A stretch of 52,539 bases of DNA from Anaeromyxobacter terrae (GCF_022690685.1 NZ_JALCYY010000039.1:1-52539), one strand, 5' to 3'. Counted from the first letter of the stretch, positions 35,326 through 44,875 are shown. Numbers and translations: made by a program. Notes: generated by a model not told the origin, from the letters alone.

Positions 35326-36445
35326 GCTCGCGAGGTACGGGCAGAGCATCTGGTACGACGGCCTGAGGCGGGACCTCCTCCGCACCGGGTCGCTCGCGCG
35401 GCTCATCGAGGACGGCGTCCGCGGCCTCACCACGAACCCGTCCATCTACGAGAAGGCGATCGCGGGGACGGCGGATTACGACGCCGACATCACGACGGTG
35501 GGGGGGAGCGGCCTCGACGCGAAGGCGGTCTACGAGACGCTGGCGATCCAGGACCTGCGGGGCGCGGCCGACCTCATGCGCCCGGTCTTCGACGAGATGG
35601 ACGGGCGCGACGGGTTCGTGAGCCTGGAGGTCTCTCCGCTCCTCGCCCAGGACACGCGAGGCACGATCGAGGAGGGACGTCGCCTGTGGAAGGCGCTCTC
35701 GCGGCCGAACGTCTTCATCAAGGTCCCAGGCACGCCCGAGGGCATGCCGGCCATCGAGGCGCTCGCCGCCGACGGCGTGAACGTGAACGTCACGCTGCTG
35801 TTCGCGCGCTCGGCGTACCGCCTGGCCGCGGAGGCCTGGATGGCCGGGCTCGAGGCGCGCGCGGCGAGGGGCGAGACGCTCTCGCGGGCGGCCAGCGTGG
35901 CGAGCTTCTTCGTCTCGCGGATCGACACCGCGGTGGACCGCCGGCTCGACGCGCACGCCGGCCGCGCGGCCGGACCCAGCGAGCGCGAGCGCATCGAGGC
36001 GCTCCGCGGCAAGGCCGGGATCGCCAACGCGAAGCTCGCCTACCAGGACTACGCGGCCCTCGTCGCGAGCGAGCGCTGGCAGCGGCTCGCGGCCCGCGGC
36101 GCTCGCACGCAGCGCGTGCTCTTCGCGAGCACGAGCGTGAAGGATCCGCGCTACCCGGAGCTCATGTACGTCGAGTCGCTCATCGGGTCGGACACGGTGG
36201 ACACGGTGCCTCCGGACACGCTCGAGGCCCTCCGTCGCGGCCTCACGGTGCGCCCCACCCTCGAGGAGGACGTTCCGGGGGCCCACGCCGACCTCACCGC
36301 GCTCGAGGCGCTCGGGATCTCGATGGACGCGGTCACGGACGAGGTGCTCGCGGAGGGCGTGCGCAAGTTCGCCGAGCCGTTCCAGGCGCTCCTGGCCACG
36401 ATCGACGCGCGGCGCGCGGGGCTCGGCGCCCCCGCGGCCCGGTGA
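35306..36445 (+). CDS. tal: transaldolase
   Basis: The 379-aa TIM-barrel aldolase contains [32 protein letters not shown] (Schiff-base Lys in FIKVPGT), [14 protein letters not shown] and [18 protein letters not shown]. Its length and pattern match the longer transaldolase subfamily found in actinobacteria and cyanobacteria rather than the ~317-aa E. coli type. It exchanges dihydroxyacetone units between sedoheptulose-7-P/fructose-6-P and erythrose-4-P/glyceraldehyde-3-P. AAGGAGA precedes the ATG, and the start lies within the end of rpiB. Confidence 0.95.
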   Translation: MIEPIRELARYGQSIWYDGLRRDLLRTGSLARLIEDGVRGLTTNPSIYEKAIAGTADYDADITTVGGSGLDAKAVYETLAIQDLRGAADLMRPVFDEMDGRDGFVSLEVSPLLAQDTRGTIEEGRRLWKALSRPNVFIKVPGTPEGMPAIEALAADGVNVNVTLLFARSAYRLAAEAWMAGLEARAARGETLSRAASVASFFVSRIDTAVDRRLDAHAGRAAGPSERERIEALRGKAGIANAKLAYQDYAALVASERWQRLAARGARTQRVLFASTSVKDPRYPELMYVESLIGSDTVDTVPPDTLEALRRGLTVRPTLEEDVPGAHADLTALEALGISMDAVTDEVLAEGVRKFAEPFQALLATIDARRAGLGAPAAR

Positions 36446-36459
36446 GGGGAGGCGGCGCG

Positions 36460-37479
36460 ATGCAGCTCGGGATGGTGGGGCTCGGGCGGATGGGGTCGAA
36501 CATGGCGCGGCGGCTCCTGCGGGCCGGGCACCGCGTCGTGGCGTACGACCGCGATCGCGCGGCGGGCGCGGCCCTCGAGCGTGAGGGAGCGGTGGCCGCG
36601 GCGTCGCTCGACGACCTCGTCCGCCGGCTCGACCCCCCGCGCGCGGCCTGGGTCATGCTCCCCGCGGGAGCGCCCACCGAGGAGACGGTCTCGGCGCTCG
36701 GGGATCGGCTCGCGCGGGGCGACGTGATCGTCGACGGCGGCAACTCCTGGTTCAAGGACGACGCGCGGCGGGCGCGGGGGCTCGAAGCGAAGGGCGTGCG
36801 GTACGTGGACGCCGGGACGAGCGGCGGCGTCTTCGGGCTCGAGCGCGGCTACAGCCTCATGATCGGCGGGGACGCCGAGGCGGTCCGCCTCCTCGAGCCC
36901 GTCTTCCGCTCGCTCGCGCCGGGGCGCGCCGCGGTGCCGGCCACGCCCGGGCGGGAGGGCCGGACGAGCACCGCCGACGACGGCTACCTCCACTGCGGCC
37001 CGGCGGGGGCCGGGCACTTCGTGAAGATGGTCCACAACGGCATCGAGTACGCCCTCATGCAGGCGTTCGCCGAGGGGTTCGACATCCTGCGCGGCGCCGC
37101 GGGGGACGAGGTGCCGGAGGAGCTCCGCTACCAGCTCGATCTGGCGGAGGTGGCCGAGGTCTGGCGGCGCGGCAGCGTCGTCTCCTCCTGGCTCCTCGAC
37201 CTCGCCGCCGCGGCCCTCGCGCGGGATCCCGGGCTCGTCGGGTTCACGGGCAGGGTGCCGGACTCGGGCGAGGGGCGCTGGACCGTGCAGGCCGCGGTGG
37301 AGGAGGCGGTCCCGGCGACCGTCATCTCCGCCGCGCTGTACGCCCGGTTCCGCTCGAGGCAGGACCACACGTTCGGAGAGAAGCTCCTGTCGGCGATGCG
37401 GCGGCAGTTCGGCGGTCACGCGGAGGCGCCGGCGAGCTCGCCGCAGGGCCCTCCGGCGGCCTCCAAGGGGCGGCCATGA
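36460..37479 (+). CDS. gnd: 6-phosphogluconate dehydrogenase, decarboxylating, short form
   Basis: The 339-aa protein starts [20 protein letters not shown] with the Rossmann GxGxxG. It has [36 protein letters not shown], and the catalytic [28 protein letters not shown] with the Lys and Asn-Glu. It is much shorter than the ~470-aa classical enzyme and matches the YqeC/GndA-type subgroup. After beta-2 it has AYDRDR; the acidic Asp there suggests NAD+ rather than NADP+ preference (inference). It oxidatively decarboxylates 6-phosphogluconate to ribulose-5-P. Its stop overlaps the zwf start (ATGA), and a GGGGAGG site precedes its own ATG. Confidence 0.95.
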   Translation: MQLGMVGLGRMGSNMARRLLRAGHRVVAYDRDRAAGAALEREGAVAAASLDDLVRRLDPPRAAWVMLPAGAPTEETVSALGDRLARGDVIVDGGNSWFKDDARRARGLEAKGVRYVDAGTSGGVFGLERGYSLMIGGDAEAVRLLEPVFRSLAPGRAAVPATPGREGRTSTADDGYLHCGPAGAGHFVKMVHNGIEYALMQAFAEGFDILRGAAGDEVPEELRYQLDLAEVAEVWRRGSVVSSWLLDLAAAALARDPGLVGFTGRVPDSGEGRWTVQAAVEEAVPATVISAALYARFRSRQDHTFGEKLLSAMRRQFGGHAEAPASSPQGPPAASKGRP

Positions 37480-39011
37480 CGACGGATCCCGGGTCGCCAG
37501 CCGCCCCCGAGGCAGGAGGCAGGCCGGGGCCGGCTCCGCTCGAGCGACCGGCCGACGCCGCGTCGATCGTGATCTTCGGGGGCACGGGCGATCTCGCCCG
37601 CCGCAAGCTGTTCCCGTCCCTCTGGAACCTGTGGTCGAACGGGCTCCTGCCCGCGGACGTCGCGGTCATCGGCGTCGGGCGGAAGATCGCCTCGGACGCC
37701 GCGTACCGCGAGGAGATCGGCGCGAGCGTGCGCCGGTTCGGGGCGTGCCCGCCGCAGGACGACCGCAGCTTCGGCCAGTTCCTCGAGCGGATCTTCGTGG
37801 TGCAGGGCGCGTTCGACGACCCCGCGACCTACGGGTGGCTGAAGGCCCGCCTCGCCGAGGTCTCCGCGCGGCATCGGACCGGAGGGAACGTGCTCTTCTA
37901 CCTCGCGACGCCGCCCACCGCGTTCGGGACGATCGTCCGCCGCCTCGATGCCGCGGGGCTCGCCCGCGAGGCGCAGGGGTGGCGGCGCGTGGTCGTGGAG
38001 AAGCCCTTCGGCCGCGATCTCGCCTCGGCGAAGGCCCTCGGCGCTGAGCTGCACGCGGTGCTGCGGGAAGATCAGATCTTCCGGATCGACCACTACCTCG
38101 GGAAGGAGACGGTCCAGAACATCCTCGTGTTCCGCTTCGCGAACGGGGTGTTCGAGCCGATCTGGAATCGCCGCTACGTCGACCACGTCCAGATCACGGT
38201 GGCGGAGGACCTGGGGGTCGAGGGGCGCGGCGCGTACTACGAGAGCGCCGGGGCGCTCCGGGACGTCGTGCAGAACCACGTCCTCCAGCTCGTCACGCTC
38301 GTCGCCATGGAGCCGCTCACGAGCCTCGCCGCCGACGCGGTCCACGCCGAGAAGGTGAAGGTGCTCCAGGCGATCCGCGCGACGGGAGCCGTCCGAGGGC
38401 AGTACGGGGAGGGCACCATCGCGGGGGTGCAGGTGCCCGCCTACCGGTCGGAGCCGGACGTGGATCCGCACTCGACGATCGAGACCTATGCGGCCGTGCG
38501 GCTCGACATCGACAGCTGGCGCTGGTCCGGGGTCCCCTTCTACGTCAGGTCCGGCAAGCGGCTCGCGCGCCGCTGCACCGAGATCGTCGTCCAGTTCCGC
38601 CGGCCTCCGCTCATGCTGTTCCAGCAGTCGGGGGTCGGGGAGATCGAGCCGAACCGGCTCCACATCCACATCCAGCCCGACGAGGCGATCTCCTTCGACA
38701 TCAAGGCGAAGGCGCCGGGTGCCGCCATCCGGGTCGAGGACGTGCGGCTCTCCTTCGACTACCGGAGCATCGGCGAGGGGTGCGCGGCGACGGGGTACGA
38801 GCGGCTCCTCTACGACGCGCTGGTGGGCGACTCGACGCTGTTCCATCGCGCGGACATGGTCGAGGCCGCGTGGCGGATCGTGACGCCGATCCTCGAGGCG
38901 TGGTCGAGCCGGCCCGCACCCGACTTCCCGAACCATCCCGCCGGCTCCTGGGGGCCGCCGGCCGCGGACAAGCTCCTCCGCCGCGACGGGCGCCGCTGGG
39001 TGGTGGGCTGA
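37476..39011 (+). CDS. zwf: glucose-6-phosphate 1-dehydrogenase
   Basis: The 511-aa protein has the N-terminal nucleotide-binding motif [20 protein letters not shown], the substrate-binding signature [15 protein letters not shown] (catalytic His and Lys), [22 protein letters not shown], and [12 protein letters not shown] in the C-terminal domain. The first ~25 residues are a Pro/Ala-rich extension. It oxidises glucose-6-P to 6-phosphogluconolactone with NADP+ (or NAD+) reduction. Translation is probably coupled to gnd through the 4-nt overlap. Confidence 0.97.
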   Translation: MTTDPGSPAAPEAGGRPGPAPLERPADAASIVIFGGTGDLARRKLFPSLWNLWSNGLLPADVAVIGVGRKIASDAAYREEIGASVRRFGACPPQDDRSFGQFLERIFVVQGAFDDPATYGWLKARLAEVSARHRTGGNVLFYLATPPTAFGTIVRRLDAAGLAREAQGWRRVVVEKPFGRDLASAKALGAELHAVLREDQIFRIDHYLGKETVQNILVFRFANGVFEPIWNRRYVDHVQITVAEDLGVEGRGAYYESAGALRDVVQNHVLQLVTLVAMEPLTSLAADAVHAEKVKVLQAIRATGAVRGQYGEGTIAGVQVPAYRSEPDVDPHSTIETYAAVRLDIDSWRWSGVPFYVRSGKRLARRCTEIVVQFRRPPLMLFQQSGVGEIEPNRLHIHIQPDEAISFDIKAKAPGAAIRVEDVRLSFDYRSIGEGCAATGYERLLYDALVGDSTLFHRADMVEAAWRIVTPILEAWSSRPAPDFPNHPAGSWGPPAADKLLRRDGRRWVVG

Positions 39012-39020
39012 AGGGAGGCC

Positions 39021-39764
39021 ATGGCGGCCGAGCGAGACACGGCGAAGCCGGAGGTGCGCGTCGTCGAGGACCCCGCCGCGCTCGCCCCGGCCGCCGCGGA
39101 CGAGTGGCGCGCGCGAGCCCTCGCGGCGGTGGCCGCGTCCGGCCGCTTCGCGGTCGCGCTCTCGGGCGGCTCGACTCCGCGCGCGGTCTACGCGCTGCTC
39201 GCCGACCCGGCCGCGCCGTACCGCGACGCCCTCCCGTGGGCGCGCACGCACGTGTTCTTCGGTGACGAGCGGGCGGTGCCGCCCGATCACCCGCAGTCGA
39301 ACTACGGCATGGCGCGCGACGCGCTCCTCGCGTCCGTGGCGCTCCCGCCGGAGAACGTCCACCGGATCCGAGGGGAGGACGAGCCGGAGGCGGCCGCCCG
39401 CGCATACGAGGACGCGCTGCGCGCCTTCTTCGGCGGCGCCCCCCGCTTCGACCTCCTGCTGCTCGGGATGGGCGCCGACGGTCACACCGCCTCGCTCTTC
39501 CCGGGGAGCCCCGCGCTCGAGGAGCCATCGCACCTCGTCGTGGCCGCCCCCGCGCCGGCTCCGGGTCCGCCCCGGATCACGCTCACCCTCCGGGCGCTGC
39601 AGGCGGCGGCTCGCGTGGTGTTCCTCGTCTCCGGCGCGGCGAAGGCGCCCGCGCTCGCGCGCGCCCTCTCCGGCGCGAGCGGCGCGGGGGCGCTCCCCGC
39701 GGGGCGCGTCCGGCCGACGGACGGCTCCGTCCTCTGGCTCGTGGATCGCGCCGCGGCGCCCTGA
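39021..39764 (+). CDS. pgl: 6-phosphogluconolactonase (DevB/Pgl type)
   Basis: The 247-aa protein of the NagB/RpiA/Pgl fold contains FAVALSGGSTPRAVYALL, THVFFGDERAVPPDHPQSNYGMARDAL and LLLGMGADGHTASLFPGSPAL, the conserved Pgl motifs including the catalytic His of GADGHTAS. It hydrolyses 6-phosphogluconolactone between the zwf and gnd reactions. It starts 9 nt after zwf with GAAGGGAGG upstream and is the last gene of the pentose phosphate operon. The next gene has its own ribosome site and lies 148 nt away. Confidence 0.95.
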   Translation: MAAERDTAKPEVRVVEDPAALAPAAADEWRARALAAVAASGRFAVALSGGSTPRAVYALLADPAAPYRDALPWARTHVFFGDERAVPPDHPQSNYGMARDALLASVALPPENVHRIRGEDEPEAAARAYEDALRAFFGGAPRFDLLLLGMGADGHTASLFPGSPALEEPSHLVVAAPAPAPGPPRITLTLRALQAAARVVFLVSGAAKAPALARALSGASGAGALPAGRVRPTDGSVLWLVDRAAAP

Positions 39765-39912
39765 CGGTCGGCTGAAGGGTCGAGGCGGGACCCGGGCGCG
39801 GTTCCCGCCAGGGCATGACGCACCCGCCGGCGGTGGCCCCGCGCGAGCCGCGATCGCGCGGGGCTCCGTGCCCTACGTTCATCGCGCCCGTACGGGCGGG
39901 GAGGGTTTCGAG

Positions 39913-40323
39913 ATGCGAGCTTCGAAGCGTGGGATCGTGGCGGCGATCGTCTCCGCCGCGGTGCTGGGGTTCGCCCCTGGAGCGCGGGCGGCCGACGGCG
40001 CGGTGAAGGTGGCGAAGAGCGAGAAGGCCGGGAGCTACCTCACCGACGACAAGGGCATGACGCTCTACGTCTTCAAGAAGGACTCGGAGGGGAAGAGCGC
40101 CTGCGCCGGCGCCTGCGTGACGAACTGGCCGATCTACCACCGCGAGAAGGTCGAGCCGGCCGGCGGCGCGAGCGCGGCCGACTTCAAGACGATCACGCGC
40201 GAGGACCGCAAGAAGCAGACGACTTACAAGGGCAAGCCGCTCTACACCTTCGTCGGGGACAAGAAGCCGGGCGACACGAACGGGCAGGGCGTGATGGACG
40301 CCTGGAGCGTCGCGGCGCCTTGA
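39913..40323 (+). CDS. secreted COG4315-type (Lipoprotein_15) repeat protein
   Basis: The 136-aa protein has a signal peptide ending GARAADGA (cleavage about residue 28, without a lipobox Cys). The mature part carries two copies of the family unit: GSYLTDDKGMTLYVFKKDSEGKSACAGACVTNWP and TTYKGKPLYTFVGDKKPGDTNGQGVMDAWSV. The two Cys (CAGAC) are typical of the first unit. Related small secreted proteins are found near cytochromes and redox genes, but their function is not settled. GGGGAGGG precedes the ATG by 7 nt. A strong bidirectional hairpin follows. Confidence 0.85.
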   Translation: MRASKRGIVAAIVSAAVLGFAPGARAADGAVKVAKSEKAGSYLTDDKGMTLYVFKKDSEGKSACAGACVTNWPIYHREKVEPAGGASAADFKTITREDRKKQTTYKGKPLYTFVGDKKPGDTNGQGVMDAWSVAAP

Positions 40324-40346
40324 TCGCCGCCAGGACGTACCCGCCC

Positions 40347-40381
40347 GTGGCCCCTGGCGGGCGAGAATCGCCAGGGGCCAC
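40347..40381. terminator. bidirectional hairpin terminator
   Basis: Perfect 13-bp stem (GTGGCCCCTGGCG at 40347-40359 with 40369-40381) and a 9-nt loop. Outside this, CGCCC and GGGCG can extend the pairing. It sits between the converging COG4315-type and Ig-like lipoprotein genes, 12-24 nt from each stop. Confidence 0.85.
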
Positions 40382-40393
40382 GCGGGCGCGCGA

Positions 40394-41842
40394 TCACGGG
40401 ATCGCGATGGAGCGGTTGACGCTGATGGTCTGCTTCGGGTTCGCGCTGTCCGTCACCTGGACCGCGAACCCGTAGATCCCGCTCGCAGTCGGCGTGCCCT
40501 CGATGGCGCCCGCCGTGCCGAGCGTCAGCCCGGGCGGCAGGCTGCCCGAGGCGAGCGAGAGCGCGTAGGGCGGGAGGCCGCCGGCCGCCTCGAGCGCCGC
40601 GGAGTACGGAGCTCCGACGGCGCCGTCCGCGAGGCTCTCGGTGGTGACCTCGAGCGGCGCGAAGACGCGCAGCGTGAACGGCGCGCTGAAGTTCTTCTGG
40701 GGCGCGGACGCGTCGAGGACCCGGAGCGTGAAGCTGTGGCTCCCTGCTTCGGTGGGTACGCCGGCGAGCTCGCCGGTCGCGGCGTCGAGCGCGAGCCCGG
40801 GGGGCAGCGCGCCTCCGCTCACGGACCAGGTGTACGGGGCGGTCCCGCCGATCGCCGCGGCGTGCGCCGCGTATGGCGCGCCCACGACGCCGTCGCCGAA
40901 GGCGGTGGTGGTGATGACGAGCGCGTTCGACGCGGCGGCGATCGTGACGCTGAACGCCTGGGACGCGACCTTCTGCGGCGTCGAGGCGTCGGCGGCCTGC
41001 ACGGTGAAGGTGTAGCCGCCGGTCGCCGTGGGGCTGCCGGCGAGGGCGCCCGTGACGACGTCGAGCGCGAGCCCCGGAGGCAGCGTGCCGGCGACGACGC
41101 TCCAGGCGTAGGGCTCGGCCCCGCCGTTGGCGGCCACGGCCTCGGCGTACGGAGCCCCGAGCACCCCCTTCGGCAGCGAGACCGTGGTGACGGTGAGCGG
41201 CGCGGTACCGATGGTCATGGTGAACTGCTTCTGCGCGAGCTCGGGCGGCGTCGAGCCGTCCGCGACCTGGACGACGAACGTGGCGCTGCCCGTCTCGGTG
41301 GGCGTGCCCGAGAGCGCGCCGTCCGCTCCGAGCGTCAGCCCGGGGGGCAGCGCCCCCGCCGCCACGCTCCAGACGTACGGGCCCGTGCCGCCCGCCGCGA
41401 CGAGCGTCGCGGAGTAGGCGGAGCCCACGGTGCCGCCGGCCAGGGAGGCCGTCGTGATCTGGGCGCTCCCGGCGTCCGCGAGCACGGTGATGCCCAGGCT
41501 CGCGGTCGCTGCCTGGGCGGGAGAGGAGCCGTCGCTCACGCGCACCGTGCAGACGTAGGTGCCGCTGACGCTCGGCGTTCCGGACAGCGTGCCGTTCGAC
41601 GCGAGGGCGATCCCGGGCGGCAGGTAGCCGCCGGCCCGGCTCCAGGAATACGGCTGCGTGCCGCCGCCCGCGGTGAGCGTCGCCGCGTACGCGGCGCCGA
41701 CCACTCCGTTCGCGAGCGAGGTCGTCGTGACGACGAGCGCGGAGGGGGAGGGCGGAGCGGCGGGATCGGACGAGCCGCCCGAGCAGGCGATGAGCGAGAG
41801 CGCGACGAAGCACGCGAGCGCGCGTGGCGTGGTGCGCGGCAT
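40394..41842 (-). CDS. lipoprotein with five putative Ig-like (He_PIG) repeats
   Basis: The 482-aa protein has a lipobox LSLIACSGG (Cys20), then five tandem ~90-aa units. Each begins with a hydrophobic strand such as LVVTTTSLANGVVGAAY and contains the signature YxWSxxxGxLPPGLxLxxxTGxLxGxPT..G.Y.FTVxVxD. This is the putative-Ig/He_PIG pattern of surface and adhesion proteins. The first unit has GGYLPPGIAL, and the last (ALSLASGSLPPGL) is the most divergent. There is no C-terminal catalytic or anchoring domain, so it is probably a surface-displayed structural or adhesive lipoprotein. GGGAG lies 4 nt before the ATG; upstream extension of the frame is not coding. Confidence 0.88.
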   Translation of the reverse strand: MPRTTPRALACFVALSLIACSGGSSDPAAPPSPSALVVTTTSLANGVVGAAYAATLTAGGGTQPYSWSRAGGYLPPGIALASNGTLSGTPSVSGTYVCTVRVSDGSSPAQAATASLGITVLADAGSAQITTASLAGGTVGSAYSATLVAAGGTGPYVWSVAAGALPPGLTLGADGALSGTPTETGSATFVVQVADGSTPPELAQKQFTMTIGTAPLTVTTVSLPKGVLGAPYAEAVAANGGAEPYAWSVVAGTLPPGLALDVVTGALAGSPTATGGYTFTVQAADASTPQKVASQAFSVTIAAASNALVITTTAFGDGVVGAPYAAHAAAIGGTAPYTWSVSGGALPPGLALDAATGELAGVPTEAGSHSFTLRVLDASAPQKNFSAPFTLRVFAPLEVTTESLADGAVGAPYSAALEAAGGLPPYALSLASGSLPPGLTLGTAGAIEGTPTASGIYGFAVQVTDSANPKQTISVNRSIAIP

Positions 41843-42148
41843 ACAGCTCCCTTTCCGCAGGCGCCTCGGCCGGCGTGGCCTACTGGCCCTGCGACGAGAT
41901 GACGCGCGTACGCAAGGCGAATGCCGCGTCGTCGCAAGCGTCACGGACAGCGAAGAGCGCCCGTCTCTCGCGTGCAAGCGCGCGAGACGTGGGGCCTCCC
42001 GAGCGCCGTCCCGCGGCCACGTCGGCGCTCGGCGTGCGGCGCTGTGCGCGAACGGCTCCGTACGCGCCGGTACACTCGAGCGTACCGGCGCGTTCACGCC
42101 GGGTCGCCGGCCCGAGGCGGCGCGCGGGCGAGCCACCCGCGCCGGGCG
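41843..42148. other. intergenic region between tautomerase and Ig-like lipoprotein genes
   Basis: 306 bp holding the hairpin at 42062-42093 and the promoter region of the lipoprotein gene. No other gene is apparent. Confidence 0.5.
42062..42093 (-). terminator. 12-bp hairpin downstream of the tautomerase gene
   Basis: ACGCGCCGGTAC (42062-42073) is the exact reverse complement of 42082-42093, with an 8-nt loop. It lies about 55 nt after the tautomerase stop on the minus strand, so a terminator is likely. An operator for the downstream lipoprotein gene is possible. Confidence 0.55.
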
Positions 42149-42529
42149 TCACGCGTACTGCGCGATCCCGTTCCCGAACGACCAGTTCTCCTTCGTGACC
42201 TCGACGAGCGAGACGAGGACGTCCTCCGGCCTCACCCCCGGTGACGTGGAGAGCAGCTCGGCGATGCGGGCGTAGAGCGCCTTCTTCATCTCCAGCGTGC
42301 GCCCGGCGTTGAGCGTGATCTGCACGACGACGAGCTCGTCGGTCCGGGCGATGTCGAGGTACGACGGATCGTAGACGAGGCCGGCGGCGTCGTGCTCGGT
42401 GATGACCTGGAAGCGATCCTTCGCGGGGACGTTCATCGTCTCCACCATCGCGCGGTGGACGGCGTCGCCGACGGCGGCGCGGTACGCGGCGGGCTTTCCG
42501 GCTCTGAGCGAGATGCGAACGAGCGGCAT
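42149..42529 (-). CDS. tautomerase superfamily protein
   Basis: The 126-aa protein has Pro2 (MPLVRISLRAGK), the catalytic N-terminal proline of the 4-oxalocrotonate tautomerase superfamily. It also has ITLNAGRTLEMKKALYARIAELL and the C-terminal LVEVTKENWSFGNGIAQ, typical of the Tautomerase_2 (malonate semialdehyde decarboxylase-like) group. Substrate unknown. A GAGGAGAACCCC stretch precedes the ATG. It is monocistronic and divergent from the receiver gene at 42751. Confidence 0.9.
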   Translation of the reverse strand: MPLVRISLRAGKPAAYRAAVGDAVHRAMVETMNVPAKDRFQVITEHDAAGLVYDPSYLDIARTDELVVVQITLNAGRTLEMKKALYARIAELLSTSPGVRPEDVLVSLVEVTKENWSFGNGIAQYA

Positions 42530-42750
42530 GGGGTTCTCCTCGAGGAAGGGGCGGGATTATGGCCTGAACCCCCGAGCGAGGGGCGCCCCTGGCGCAGGTG
42601 AACGGTCCCTGCCCCTGCCGTTGGCGACCAGGCGCCTCCGCCGCTCCTCCCGTCGGCCGAACCCACGAGAGCTGACGTTCCCGGGCGCCGAAAGCTCGAC
42701 GGCCATGGAGCGCGGCGTAGCGTGGAGTCGGCGTCCGACGGGAGGACGGC

Positions 42751-43131
42751 ATGGTCGAGCGGACGGGTGGCGTCGTGATGGTCGTCGACGACGACGAGGA
42801 TCTGCGGGAGCTCGTCGTCGGGGTCCTGAAGGACGCCGGCTTCGAGGCGGTGGCCGCGAGGCACGGGCGCGAGGCGCTCGCGCGACTCCAGGACGCCGAG
42901 GTCACGCCGGAGCTCATCCTGCTCGACCTCGAGATGCCCGTCATGTCGGGCTGGGAGTTCCGCCGCGAGCAGCTGCGCGATCCGGTGCTCGCCCGGGTGC
43001 CGGTGCTCGTCACGTCCTCGGCGGACCCGGGCGCCCTCGCGGCGAGCGGGTACCTCGCGAAGCCGTACGCCGCGGCCGACCTGCTCCGCGCCGTCGCGGC
43101 GGTTCGCGCGGGCCGCGCGATCGCGGCGTGA
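42751..43131 (+). CDS. stand-alone response regulator (receiver domain only), paralogue of the one at 379-768
   Basis: The 126-aa protein has the acidic triad VVDDDED at 11-17, phospho-acceptor Asp59 (LILLDLEMP), switch region VTSS at 88-90 and Lys104 (LAKPY). All phosphorylation residues are intact and there is no output domain. It aligns with the window-start receiver without gaps, at identical residue numbers for all key sites. A GGGAGGACGGC ribosome region precedes the ATG. It converges on the ptsI gene with 10 nt between stops. Its kinase is not in the window. Confidence 0.9.
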   Translation: MVERTGGVVMVVDDDEDLRELVVGVLKDAGFEAVAARHGREALARLQDAEVTPELILLDLEMPVMSGWEFRREQLRDPVLARVPVLVTSSADPGALAASGYLAKPYAAADLLRAVAAVRAGRAIAA

Positions 43132-43141
43132 CCCCGCGCGC

Positions 43142-44875
43142 TCAGCTCGCGTCCGGCGCGGCCGCGGGCCGCTCGCCCAGCAACGCCTCCACCTCCGCGG
43201 CCGAGCCCAGCTCGACGGCCTGCTGCGCGAGCTCCCGCGCCTCGTCCAGGCGGGTCTCGCGGATCGCGTTCTTCACCTCGAGCATCTCGCCCGGCGCGAC
43301 GCTGAACGCGCGCAGGCCCAGGCCGAGGAGCAGCTCCGTGTGGGCGGGGTCGCCCCCCATCTCCCCGCAGATGGTGAGCTCGCGCCCAGCGCTCTCCGCG
43401 GCCTCCGCGACGGAGCGGATGAGGCGCAGGACCCCCGGGTGCAGGGGCTGGTAGTAGGGGGCGATGGTCTCGTCCTCGCGATCGGCCGCGAGCACGTACT
43501 GCACGAGGTCGTTCGTCCCGAGGCTCAGGAAGTCGACCTCTCGCGCCAGCGTCCGGGCCATCAGGGCCGCCGAGGGGACCTCGATCATCGCGCCGAGGGG
43601 GATCTCGGGGTTGAAGCGCTGGCCCTCGGCGGCGAGCTCCGCCTGCACCTGGCGCACGATCGCGCGCGCCTCCCGCACCTCCTCGAGCCCGCCCACGACC
43701 GGGAGCAGGATGGAGGCCGGGTGGTCCGCGCTGACGCGCAGGAACGCGCGCAGCTGCGGCTTCAGCACGTCGAGGTGGCGGAGCAGGAGCCGCACGCCTC
43801 GCTGCGCGAGCGACGGGTTGCGGGCGGGCGGCATCGGGAAGTAGGGCAGGACCTTGTCGCCGCCGAGGTCGAGCAGGCGGAAGACCACCTTCCGCGGGTG
43901 GAACCGCCCCGCCGCGCGCGAGAGGTACTCGTACTGCTCCTCCTCGGTGGGGAACGCGGGCCGGATGGCGAACGCGAACTCGGTCCGGTAGAGGCCGATC
44001 CCCTCGGCCTCGAAGCGCAGCGCGGACTCGGTGTCCGCGAGCTTGTTCACGTTGGCGTAGAGCGGGACCGACGTGCCGTCGCGCGTCACCGAGGGCAGCC
44101 CGACGAGGTGCCTGAGCTCCTCCTTGCCGGCGCGGAGCTCCGCCTCCAGCCGATCGTACTCGCGCTCCAGCGACGGCTCCGGGTCGACGAAGACCACGCC
44201 CGCGATGCCGTCCACGATCAGCCGGTCGCCGGTCCGGATCCGGAGCGACGCCTCCGGCACCCCGGCGACGGCCGGCGTCCCCAGCGAGCGCGCCAGGATC
44301 GAGCTGTGCGAGAACCGGTTGCCCCGCTCCGTCACGAGGCCGCCGACGCGGTCGAGCTCGAGGCGAGCCGTCACGGACGGCAGGAGCTCCTCCGTCACCA
44401 CGATGGCGCCCGGCGGGATGACGAGGCTCGAGGGACCGCGGCGCTCGATGAGCGTCGAGAGGACGCGGCGGCCGACGTCGCGGACGTCGGCGGCGCGCTC
44501 GCGGAGGTAGGCGTCGGGGATAGCCTCGATGATCCGCAGGTACTCGTCGATGACCTCCGAGAGCGCCGCCTCGACGTTGATGAGCTTCTCGCGGACGCGG
44601 CGGAGGACCCGGTCGCGCAGCTCCGGATCGTCGACCGCGAGCGCCTGTGCGCCGAAGATGTCCGCCTGGCTCTTGCCGAGCCGCGCGTTCACGTCGTCCT
44701 GGAGCGTGGCCAGCTCCGCGGCGGCGGTGGCCAGCGCCGCGTCGAAGCGCAGCCGCTCGCCCTCGACCTCCGACGGCTGGATGCTGCGCCGCGGCGCCGC
44801 CGATCGGTAGCCGCAGGCGATCACGAGGGCCTTGCCCCGCGCGACTCCCGGCGACACGCCCGTGCCTCTGAGCAT
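43142..44875 (-). CDS. ptsI: phosphoenolpyruvate-protein phosphotransferase (PTS enzyme I)
   Basis: The 577-aa protein starts MLRGTGVSPGVARGKALV. The phospho-histidine site is GNRFSHSSILARSLGTPAVAG (the usual Thr two before His is Phe here). PEP-binding segments are EGIGLYRTEFAF, FRLLDLGGDKVLPYF, NPSLAQRGVRLLL and IPLGAMIEVPSAALMA, with SLGTNDLVQYVLAADR and the catalytic Cys in TICGEMGGDP. It has no GAF domain, so it is EI rather than EI-Ntr. It transfers phosphate from PEP to HPr; no HPr or EII gene is in the window. The ATG at 44875 has GGAAGG upstream; an ATG eight codons earlier lacks a ribosome site. It is divergent from sixA. Confidence 0.93.
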   Translation of the reverse strand: MLRGTGVSPGVARGKALVIACGYRSAAPRRSIQPSEVEGERLRFDAALATAAAELATLQDDVNARLGKSQADIFGAQALAVDDPELRDRVLRRVREKLINVEAALSEVIDEYLRIIEAIPDAYLRERAADVRDVGRRVLSTLIERRGPSSLVIPPGAIVVTEELLPSVTARLELDRVGGLVTERGNRFSHSSILARSLGTPAVAGVPEASLRIRTGDRLIVDGIAGVVFVDPEPSLEREYDRLEAELRAGKEELRHLVGLPSVTRDGTSVPLYANVNKLADTESALRFEAEGIGLYRTEFAFAIRPAFPTEEEQYEYLSRAAGRFHPRKVVFRLLDLGGDKVLPYFPMPPARNPSLAQRGVRLLLRHLDVLKPQLRAFLRVSADHPASILLPVVGGLEEVREARAIVRQVQAELAAEGQRFNPEIPLGAMIEVPSAALMARTLAREVDFLSLGTNDLVQYVLAADREDETIAPYYQPLHPGVLRLIRSVAEAAESAGRELTICGEMGGDPAHTELLLGLGLRAFSVAPGEMLEVKNAIRETRLDEARELAQQAVELGSAAEVEALLGERPAAAPDAS

